From JAUILA01 sp050289805 (GTDB taxonomy: Bacteria; Bacteroidota; Bacteroidia; Cytophagales; Cyclobacteriaceae), in the NCBI GenBank assembly GCA_050289805.1, contig JBNKGL010000014.1, forward strand, positions 42,656-106,655: a stretch of DNA of 64,000 nt. Reading direction: 5' to 3'. Position 1 is the first letter of the stretch. Every line of letters begins with the position of its first letter. Below the pieces are notes generated by a model. That model did not search any database and had not been told where the DNA came from. It worked only from the letters and a program-made list of their open reading frames with translations. This document shows, piece after piece, positions 8,627 through 14,748 of this stretch. Position numbers and translations under genes: made by a program.

Positions 8627-8668
8627 CTATTGACTATCCCGAAGGGATCCCTTCGGGACTGACTACTA
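8612..8668 (-). repeat. Heptad tract, right arm, with embedded 20-bp palindrome
   Basis: CTACTGA-type units (TAGTCAG on the minus strand) at 8612-8635, one with a T for C change, then the perfect palindrome CCCGAAGGGATCCCTTCGGG at 8638-8657, then CTGACTACTA at 8659-8668. The moaA stop (8671-8673) is two bases away. The palindrome could form a strong hairpin in RNA from either strand. Confidence 0.9.
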
Positions 8669-8670
8669 AT

Positions 8671-9654
8671 TCATCCTCCAATGGTCGCCATGGATTCACT
8701 CACCGGGCTTGCGGCACCCCGGTCTTTTTCAGCTTCGAATCCATCCTTATAACGGTTTCCCATTGCATTGATCAGGGTCTGCGCTACTTCCTGATCTGTC
8801 GCCCCGGAACGAAGTATATCGCGGAAATTCAATCCACCGTTATCATACAGGCATGTTTTTAGGGTGCCCTGGGGCGTGATGCGGATTCGGTTGCAGGTGC
8901 CGCAGAAGGTGCGTGTATAGGCAGCAATAATTCCGAACGACCCTTTATGGCCCGGGATCTGATAATTCTGTGATGTGGAGGACTCCGGATCCGGTAATTT
9001 TTGAATTTCAGGATAACGCTCACGAATAAAATCCAGGATTTTCTTCATGGGCCAGAACGTAGCATTTCCGCCGGAGCCGTTGAACGGCATTTCCTCAATA
9101 AACCGGACAGATACATTGTGATTTTTCGTAAGCTCGAGCATCGGCTGGATATCATCAATATTCCGGCCTTCCATGACTACCATATTGATCTTGACGCGAA
9201 TTGAACTGTCAAGCAGGGTATGGAACGTTTCCATGACCGTATCAAACATATCACGGCGAGTGATGTCGAGGAAGCGCTGCCTGTCCAGGCTGTCCAGGCT
9301 CAGATTGATGGAATGAACATTCAGATTCTCCAGCTGTTTCACATAATCCTTGGTGAAAGTTCCGTTGGTCGTTATATGGATTTGCTCAATTTTGGGAATA
9401 GAGGACATTTTTTCGAGGAATTCCATAATTCCCTTGCGGACAAACGGTTCACCGCCTGTTATCCGAAGTTTGGTTATGCCCTGTTCGCTGAAAATACGCA
9501 TCAGACGTTCCATTTCCTCAAAGGATAAAAGGTCCTTGCGTTTCATGTATACGATACCATTTTCCGGCATGCAATAATAGCACCTCAGATTACAGCGATC
9601 TGTGACAGCGAGACGCACATAATTGATTTTTCTTCCGTGATTATCGTAGAGCAT
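8671..9654 (-). CDS. moaA: GTP 3',8-cyclase MoaA
   Basis: Radical SAM enzyme that starts molybdenum cofactor synthesis by cyclising GTP. The N-terminal [4Fe-4S] site is CNLRCYYC (Cys21, 25, 28). The second cluster, which binds GTP, uses Cys251, Cys254 and Cys268 in FCGTCNRIRITPQGTLKTC. The chain ends in GG, the conserved C-terminal glycine pair needed for activity, so the 327-residue protein is complete. It stands alone on the minus strand between two plus-strand Moco blocks. Its stop lies two bases from the heptad element, yet the C-terminus was not altered. Confidence 0.97.
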   Translation of the reverse strand: MLYDNHGRKINYVRLAVTDRCNLRCYYCMPENGIVYMKRKDLLSFEEMERLMRIFSEQGITKLRITGGEPFVRKGIMEFLEKMSSIPKIEQIHITTNGTFTKDYVKQLENLNVHSINLSLDSLDRQRFLDITRRDMFDTVMETFHTLLDSSIRVKINMVVMEGRNIDDIQPMLELTKNHNVSVRFIEEMPFNGSGGNATFWPMKKILDFIRERYPEIQKLPDPESSTSQNYQIPGHKGSFGIIAAYTRTFCGTCNRIRITPQGTLKTCLYDNGGLNFRDILRSGATDQEVAQTLINAMGNRYKDGFEAEKDRGAASPVSESMATIGG

Positions 9655-9754
9655 AATAAGAGTTTACGTATTGAAGTTAACTAAGAAGGCTCTCAATTTG
9701 TTAAATTCGGGTGAAAATTTTGTTAATGGTAGAAAAGGCGGCAATTTGAAAGGG

Positions 9755-10960
9755 ATGATACATACCGATGTCAGGAAGGACTTTCCAATCTTCCGGGAAG
9801 ATCCTTCACTCATATACCTTGATAACGCTGCAACAACGCAACGTCCTGATAAGGTGTTGGTTGCAATGGATGATTTTTACAGGCATGGGAATGCCAATAT
9901 TCACCGGGGTGTGTATGATCTTTCTTCGCGGGCTACAGATCAGTATGAAAAAACCAGGCAAACAGTAGCTGAGTTTATTGGTGCTTCTTCTGCTTCGAAT
10001 ATAGGATTTACGAGCGGCACTACCGAATCAGTGAATGTGATTGCCAACTCTTTCTTGAGTTCGCGGCTATTTCCTGGTGATAATGTCGTGGTGAGCCTGG
10101 CGGAACATCACGCGAATTTCATTCCATGGCAGCGTGTATGCCAGGAGAAAGGCGCAGAATTCAGGATTCTTTCTGTTAACGAAACCGGGGAGATCGATTT
10201 AGATGAATTTGCAGGATTGGTAGATGAGAAAACCAAAATGGTGGCGGTGACCCATATTTCCAATACCCTGGGGACCATTTTCCCAATTGATGAAATTATT
10301 TCAAAGGCGCACGAACTGGGGGTCCCGGTATTTGTTGATGCTGCCCAAAGCGCTGCATTATATTCATTGGATGTTGTAAAGCGGAAAATTGATTTTCTCG
10401 CCTTTTCTGGGCATAAGATATTCGGGCCGTTTGGTGTGGGAGTTATATATGTGGCGGATCAATATATGGAGGAAGTCGGTCCGTATTCTGTTGGTGGGGG
10501 AATGATCAGGGATGTTACGCGTGAAAAGACCACTTTTCAACCGTTTCCGGGAAACCTGGAAGCCGGAACAGCCAATATCGCCGGGGTCCTGGGCATGGGT
10601 GCGGCAATTGATTACCTGCAATCATTGGATCGAAATGAACTTCGGAAAAATACGGATGCCATTGCTCAGGGTGTGCGTTCAGCACTGGCCGATATTCCCG
10701 GGGTCAGACTTGTCGGAAATGCCAGGAATATTTCGTCGATCATTTCCTTTGTCGTGGAGGGTGTTCATCCGCATGATGCCGCGACATTTCTGAATGCCGA
10801 AGGGATTGCGGTTCGCGCAGGAATGCATTGCACGCAACCCCTTCTTGATTCTTTTGCGTTGCCGGGAACTGTTCGCGCATCTTTTACGATATACAATACC
10901 GCTGAAGAAGGTGAAAAGCTCGTGGAGGCCGTTGAAAAGTTATATAAATTCTGGTCATGA
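9755..10960 (+). CDS. sufS: SufS-type cysteine desulfurase
   Basis: PLP enzyme that takes sulfur from cysteine and carries it as a persulfide. The Schiff-base Lys is K221 in SGHKIFGPFGVG. The catalytic Cys is C359 in RAGMHCTQPLL, the group II (SufS/CsdA) arrangement. The ATG at 9755 gives 401 residues and the usual opening MIHTDVRKDFPIF; a TTG at 9671 would add 28 atypical residues. The next gene, a SufU scaffold, overlaps by 4 bp, and moaD and moaE follow. No sufBCD is in view, so this copy may supply sulfur to MoaD through MoeB-rhodanese as well as, or instead of, iron-sulfur clusters. Confidence 0.93.
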   Translation: MIHTDVRKDFPIFREDPSLIYLDNAATTQRPDKVLVAMDDFYRHGNANIHRGVYDLSSRATDQYEKTRQTVAEFIGASSASNIGFTSGTTESVNVIANSFLSSRLFPGDNVVVSLAEHHANFIPWQRVCQEKGAEFRILSVNETGEIDLDEFAGLVDEKTKMVAVTHISNTLGTIFPIDEIISKAHELGVPVFVDAAQSAALYSLDVVKRKIDFLAFSGHKIFGPFGVGVIYVADQYMEEVGPYSVGGGMIRDVTREKTTFQPFPGNLEAGTANIAGVLGMGAAIDYLQSLDRNELRKNTDAIAQGVRSALADIPGVRLVGNARNISSIISFVVEGVHPHDAATFLNAEGIAVRAGMHCTQPLLDSFALPGTVRASFTIYNTAEEGEKLVEAVEKLYKFWS

Positions 10961-11379
10961 ATACCGAAGAGCTAAAGAAACTATACAATGAGGTGATCAT
11001 GCACCATCAAAAATCACCGCATCACTTTGAGAAACGGGATGATCTGAAGTCAATGCTTGCATCGAATCCCCTCTGTGGTGACAAGTTTAATTTGTATCTT
11101 GATTCGGAAAATAAACATATAAAGTATGCCGGGTTTCATGGTATAGGCTGTGCGCTCTCAAAAGCTTCCACCTCGATTCTGATGCATACCATAGAAAACA
11201 TGGATTTTGAAGAAATCCGTAATTTATGCCGGAATTTTTTGGAGGCGACATCGGGCGATGTGGTTATTGATTTTGCAGACCCTGAGATCAAAATGTTGGT
11301 GGAGTTAAAAAATCATGGCGGTCGGATGGATTGCATTCGGTTAGCCTGGAAAACACTGTTGGAGGAACTTGAAAAATGA
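10957..11379 (+). CDS. sufU: SufU-like sulfur acceptor / scaffold
   Basis: 140-residue member of the SufU/IscU family. Conserved residues are Cys40 and Asp42 in NPLCGDKF, Cys65 in GIGCALSKAS, and Cys at about 126 in RMDCIRLAWKTL. SufU binds zinc and accepts the persulfide from SufS, raising its turnover. The ATG overlaps the sufS stop (ATGA), and the moaD start overlaps this stop in the same way, so the four genes sufS-sufU-moaD-moaE read as one coupled operon. Confidence 0.93.
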   Translation: MNTEELKKLYNEVIMHHQKSPHHFEKRDDLKSMLASNPLCGDKFNLYLDSENKHIKYAGFHGIGCALSKASTSILMHTIENMDFEEIRNLCRNFLEATSGDVVIDFADPEIKMLVELKNHGGRMDCIRLAWKTLLEELEK

Positions 11380-11618
11380 AAGTACAGGTAGTTGCATTTG
11401 GGATTGCTAAGGATATACTTCAGGGGACAACCCAGGAAATCGCGCTGGGTTCATCCGCAACAATTTCGGACCTTAAAGATGAACTGCTCAGGGAATTCCC
11501 GGCATTCAGGGAGCTTAGAAGCCTTCGTTTTGCCGTGAATGAAGAATATCAGGATGATGATTTTGAATTACAGGAAACAGATGAGGTGGTGATTATTCCA
11601 CCCGTAAGCGGGGGTTAA
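11376..11618 (+). CDS. moaD: Molybdopterin synthase sulfur-carrier subunit MoaD
   Basis: Ubiquitin-like protein of 80 residues ending in PPVSGG. The terminal glycine is adenylated by the MoeB-type enzyme and thiocarboxylated, then donates sulfur to cyclic pyranopterin monophosphate inside MoaE. Sequence features are IALGSSATISDLKDEL and the FAVNEEYQDDDFELQETDEVVIIPPVSGG-type C-terminal half (read here as its key parts FAVNEEY, DEVVIIPPVSGG). It overlaps sufU by 4 bp, and moaE starts 3 bases after its stop. Confidence 0.95.
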   Translation: MKVQVVAFGIAKDILQGTTQEIALGSSATISDLKDELLREFPAFRELRSLRFAVNEEYQDDDFELQETDEVVIIPPVSGG

Positions 11619-11621
11619 ACT

Positions 11622-12038
11622 ATGATTGATATACAATTAAAGGAAGAGCCTCTTTCGGAGCAGGAATGCCAGGACCTGGTGAAGGATGACAGCGCGGGAG
11701 GATTGGTGCTTTTTACCGGTACTGTAAGGAATCATACCAAAGGCAAGGAGGTGATCCGGCTGGAATTTGAAGCCTATGCCCCGATGGCGCTGAAGGAAAT
11801 GGAGAAAATCGCGCGGGTTGCCGTGGAAAAATGGGACATCCTTCATATCGCGATACATCACCGGGTTGGGGTGCTTGAGATCGGTGAAATTCCGGTACTG
11901 ATCGCCGTGGGTGCAGCCCACCGCAAAGCCGCATTCGAGGCCTGTGAATTTGCCATCGATACATTGAAGGAAACCGTCCCCATCTGGAAGAAGGAGATTT
12001 TTGCAGACGGAGAGGTTTGGGTGGCGGCTCATCCGTGA
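11622..12038 (+). CDS. moaE: Molybdopterin synthase catalytic subunit MoaE
   Basis: 138 residues. It joins MoaD to make molybdopterin from cyclic pyranopterin monophosphate. Signatures are GGLVLFTGTVRNHTKGKEV (about 25-43), LEFEAYAPMA, HRVGVLEIGEIPV (about 86-98), and PIWKKEIFADGEVWV with the two active-site lysines. It closes the sufS-sufU-moaD-moaE operon. The bases after the stop hold hairpin-forming repeats that may end transcription. Confidence 0.96.
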   Translation: MIDIQLKEEPLSEQECQDLVKDDSAGGLVLFTGTVRNHTKGKEVIRLEFEAYAPMALKEMEKIARVAVEKWDILHIAIHHRVGVLEIGEIPVLIAVGAAHRKAAFEACEFAIDTLKETVPIWKKEIFADGEVWVAAHP

Positions 12039-12069
12039 GTTAATTGGAAAGGTTGAATTAAGTAAGAGT

Positions 12070-12261
12070 GGTCGTAGGTATCCCAAAGGGACTCCTTCGG
12101 AGGAAACCTTTAACCAGAACGAAGAATGGAACTGATGGTAGATTCCTCCCAAGCAGCTGGTCGTAGATTCCTATCTACGACCTATCTAATATTAATAGAG
12201 TAAGAGGGTCGTAGGTAAGAACCTACGACCAGAAAAGAATCCTCGGAGGGAACCTACGACC
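12070..12261. repeat. Cluster of GGTCGTAGRT / AYCTACGACC palindromes
   Basis: Two perfect inverted repeats: GGTCGTAGAT-TCCT-ATCTACGACC at 12159-12182 and GGTCGTAGGT-AAGA-ACCTACGACC at 12207-12230. Half copies are at 12070-12079 and 12252-12261. The two right halves at 12221 and 12252 are both followed by AGAAAA. This REP-like cluster fills the gap between moaE and the convergent creD and can form stacked hairpins. Confidence 0.85.
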
Positions 12262-12295
12262 AGAAAATGCAGGGAGACCAAAAGAAGCCATCAAC

Positions 12296-13648
12296 CTACC
12301 CCTGATTTCCAAGCGACAGCTTATACCAGTTGATATTTCGAGTATAGTACATGGTTGCCGATAGTATTGCGAGCAATCCAATGCTTCCAATCAATAATGC
12401 ATAATCAGTGAGTTGCAGCGTGACAAACACAAAGGCATAAATCGCTGTAAGCAGTGTAAGGAGTGATACCGTGATTTTCCTGGACTGGAATACATAGGAA
12501 GCATAAAATGTAATGATGGCAATAATGGCGATTGAGCTGATCAGATAAGCAACATTGAAATTGATGTGTTCAGACAGTGAAACAAGAAGCACATAGAATA
12601 TACAAAGTGCAAGTCCGACCAGAGTATACTGAAACGGGTGTATTCTGCGATGATTCAAAACCTCGGTTAGAAAAAAGATCAGGAATGTAAGTGCAAGTGT
12701 CATAACTGCATACTTTGCTGAGCGCATCGACTTTTGATAATCGTCGAGCGAATTGAATAATTTCACGCCAAATGCAGACGCCTGCATTTCGGATGCATAA
12801 GTATCATCCATCCATTTTTGAGGGTAGTTCCTGTTGAGCTGAAGAATACTCCAGTTAGCGGAAAAACCATCTTTTGTTACTTCCCGGTGGTCCGGAAGAA
12901 AGCTACCCATGAAACTGGGATCCTGCCAGTTGGACTCCAGAGCCACTCTCGTTTCGTTGCCAAGCGGAATAAATGAAAGGTTTTCACTTCCCTGGATATC
13001 CAGTTTTACAGAAAATGCATAGCGCAATTGCTCAGGGTCGATATCCACCGGTATGGTTACGCCCGACGAAATCATTTGCTGAATTTTAGATCCTGGCTCA
13101 ATCCCAACCGATGTGCTGTTCCATTTTACCGGGATACTTTTTCGGATACCCCGCAGGTCTGACAGGCCTATGGTGAGAAATGCATTTGACCATTGAATTT
13201 CTTTGAAATTCTCGTCATCGATCTTATACCGGGCAAGCGCAAAATCACCTGAAATATCCAGTTCGCCCGCATAAACGGTGATATCATAAATTCCACGCTT
13301 CAGAGTTTCCGGCGTTACATGACCGTTAATTGACAGCTGATTGGGAAGGATATGCAGATTCTTGGTGTAGGTGATGGATTCATCTTCATTAACTATTCTC
13401 TGATACAGCACGGGTATGGACAGGATAGGCCCGGTTACAGTCTGCTGTCGCGCCCATTTATCGCTAACCTCGAACTCGGTCTCCGACCGGTTCATTTCAC
13501 GTTCGTTGATGATGCTGCGGATCATGGTCATCGGGATCAGCATAAGTAATGTAAGGATGGTGATGAGGATGAGTTTCAATGAAATGGAATTCCGGATCCC
13601 GGAACTGATTTTTTCAAATATCGAGGGTTGTTGTTCTTCAGTTTTCAT
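12296..13648 (-). CDS. creD: CreD-like inner-membrane protein
   Basis: 450 residues with an N-terminal membrane anchor (about 18-42, ending MIPMTMIRSII), the CreD signature REMNRSETEFEVSDKWARQQTVTGPILSIPV, a large periplasmic domain, and about five to six C-terminal membrane helices from residue 310. CreD is induced in the E. coli Cre regulon, and in pseudomonads it affects envelope stress and beta-lactam tolerance; its biochemical role is not known. A palindrome ACTTTG-N5-CAAAGT lies 20 bases upstream of the start and recurs before the regulator operon, so local control by the neighbouring winged-helix protein is likely. Confidence 0.85.
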   Translation of the reverse strand: MKTEEQQPSIFEKISSGIRNSISLKLILITILTLLMLIPMTMIRSIINEREMNRSETEFEVSDKWARQQTVTGPILSIPVLYQRIVNEDESITYTKNLHILPNQLSINGHVTPETLKRGIYDITVYAGELDISGDFALARYKIDDENFKEIQWSNAFLTIGLSDLRGIRKSIPVKWNSTSVGIEPGSKIQQMISSGVTIPVDIDPEQLRYAFSVKLDIQGSENLSFIPLGNETRVALESNWQDPSFMGSFLPDHREVTKDGFSANWSILQLNRNYPQKWMDDTYASEMQASAFGVKLFNSLDDYQKSMRSAKYAVMTLALTFLIFFLTEVLNHRRIHPFQYTLVGLALCIFYVLLVSLSEHINFNVAYLISSIAIIAIITFYASYVFQSRKITVSLLTLLTAIYAFVFVTLQLTDYALLIGSIGLLAILSATMYYTRNINWYKLSLGNQG

Positions 13649-13667
13649 TTTATTTCAATTTAAGAGT

Positions 13668-13684
13668 ACTTTGTATTTCAAAGT
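13668..13684. promoter_or_regulatory. Candidate operator upstream of creD
   Basis: Perfect inverted repeat ACTTTG-TATTT-CAAAGT. The same 17 bases, on the other strand, occur at 14612-14628 before the linked membrane/regulator operon. Binding by the winged-helix regulator encoded between them is inferred. Confidence 0.6.
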
Positions 13685-13699
13685 GAGTGGATAAAATTT

Positions 13700-13990
13700 T
13701 TATTTCAACAGTTTTTCAATGGCTTCAATATGCTTCACGAATGCTTTTTTCCCGCTTTTGGTGATTGAGTATTTCGTATTGGGTTTACGATCCATAAATT
13801 CCTTCTGGTATTCAACAAATCCTTCGCGCTCCAGGTATTTTAAATGGCTGGCAAGGTTTCCGTCTGTTACATCCAGCAATTCTTTCAATGCCGTGAAATC
13901 CAGGTAATCATTCACGGTAAGTGCAGACATAATGCCCAGGCGGACCTTATTTTCGAAGGCCTTGTTGAGATCTTTCAGAATATTTTTCAC
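13700..13990 (-). CDS. Winged-helix transcriptional regulator (HTH_34 type)
   Basis: 96 residues, all accounted for by one winged-helix domain: a helical start DLNKAFENKVRLGIMSALTVN, a recognition-helix region DVTDGNLASHLKYLEREGFV (about 41-60), and a wing YQKEFMDRKPNTKYSITKSGKKAF. This matches small ArsR/MarR-like regulators of the HTH_34 family, which often sit beside membrane proteins. It has no visible ligand domain or metal site. It overlaps the upstream membrane gene by 4 bp and lies 51 bp before creD. It probably controls itself and creD through the palindromes at 13668 and 14612. Confidence 0.85.
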   Translation of the reverse strand: MKNILKDLNKAFENKVRLGIMSALTVNDYLDFTALKELLDVTDGNLASHLKYLEREGFVEYQKEFMDRKPNTKYSITKSGKKAFVKHIEAIEKLLK

Positions 13991-14604
13991 GCTCCGTATC
14001 GTTTTTTCATAATCAGGCCATAGAAGATATGTAGAACACCAAATCCAATGGCCCAGAACAGCAATCCGTATCCAGGAACAGCCAGTGCAATGATACCTAA
14101 AACAATTTCGGCAATACCCAGACTTCTGATTTCATTGAGCGTATACTTGCTGCCATTCACCAAAGCCAGTCCGTAAAATACAAGTGTAAGCGGTGCGATC
14201 ACTATGAGTAATCCCTGATACAGAAAAATCAGGCAAATCAATCCGCCAGTCACCAGGGGAATGGCCAGGTTGATCAACAGACGTCTCGTATTTACATTCC
14301 AGACCTTTTCATTCCTTACCCGAGCGGCACGCTGGGTGAAATATAAGCCTGCTACTATGGAAAGGATCAAAACCACGGAAGCGATCAGAAGCAGCTCAAC
14401 GATCGTTTCCCGTTCGAGGATTACCCGCCGGTATTCAAAAGTTGATATTTGTTGATATATTTTACGGTATGCCAGCCAGGCACCCCCGAGTGCGAGCAGT
14501 CCGGCAATGATGCCCGACAGACCGCTGAGTGAGATGAAACGGCTGGACCGTGACATCATTTCACGGATATCTCTTAGGTCTTCTGCGTATTTTGAATTTT
14601 CCAT
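13987..14604 (-). CDS. Six-helix membrane protein co-transcribed with the regulator
   Basis: About 205 residues from the ATG at 14604. A cytoplasmic start MENSKYAEDLRDIREMMSRS precedes hydrophobic helices, of which about six can be seen (FISLSGLSGIIAGLLALGGA, ELLLIASVVLILSIVAGLYF, INLAIPLVTGGLICLIFLYQ, LIVIAPLTLVFYGLALV, IAEIVLGIIALAVPGYGLL and FWAIGFGVLHIFYGLIM). A start further upstream at 14625 would translate the operator palindrome and is unlikely. I do not recognise a named family. The link to a winged-helix regulator and CreD suggests a small envelope-stress or membrane-sensing unit. The last bases overlap the regulator gene by 4. Confidence 0.75.
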   Translation of the reverse strand: MENSKYAEDLRDIREMMSRSSRFISLSGLSGIIAGLLALGGAWLAYRKIYQQISTFEYRRVILERETIVELLLIASVVLILSIVAGLYFTQRAARVRNEKVWNVNTRRLLINLAIPLVTGGLICLIFLYQGLLIVIAPLTLVFYGLALVNGSKYTLNEIRSLGIAEIVLGIIALAVPGYGLLFWAIGFGVLHIFYGLIMKKRYGA

Positions 14605-14611
14605 AGAAAGT

Positions 14612-14628
14612 ACTTTGAAATACAAAGT
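14612..14628. promoter_or_regulatory. Candidate operator upstream of the membrane protein / regulator operon
   Basis: Perfect inverted repeat ACTTTG-AAATA-CAAAGT, the exact reverse complement of the site at 13668-13684. It ends 8 bases from the ATG at 14604, a position that would block transcription or initiation. Confidence 0.6.
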
Positions 14629-14748
14629 AATGTAAATATTATTAATAAATCAACAAATATTTTCGATTGTTATTCTTCTGCTGAAGTTCGGGATGCCAGG
14701 AATAATCTTTCTGATAAATGATTAACTTTGATCAACAACAGCTAATTC

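Larger units (their letters stand above)
8133..8668. mobile_element. Heptad-bounded element carrying a four-helix-bundle gene (intact copy)
   Basis: A unit of about 536 bp lying between the 3' ends of mocA and moaA. Its left arm (8133-8184) is seven exact copies of TAGTCAG plus TAG. Its right arm (8612-8668) is the inverse, CTGACTA, interrupted by a perfect 20-bp palindrome. Inside lies one intact gene for a four-helix-bundle protein. A shortened relative with the same left arm, the same GTTGTTGGGTT after it and the same internal sequence lies at 42162-42415. No transposase is present, and mobility is inferred from the dispersed copies only. Confidence 0.65.

Noticed and set aside
11619..11640. 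A molybdenum-cofactor riboswitch in the moa operons
   Set aside because: The gaps are too short (3-20 bases) and the 5' regions of moaC and modA show no long conserved structure that I can recognise.
14723..14730. A promoter (TAACTTTG) before the MEG-motif gene
   Set aside because: The -7-like box is present but no TTTG lies at the needed distance upstream.
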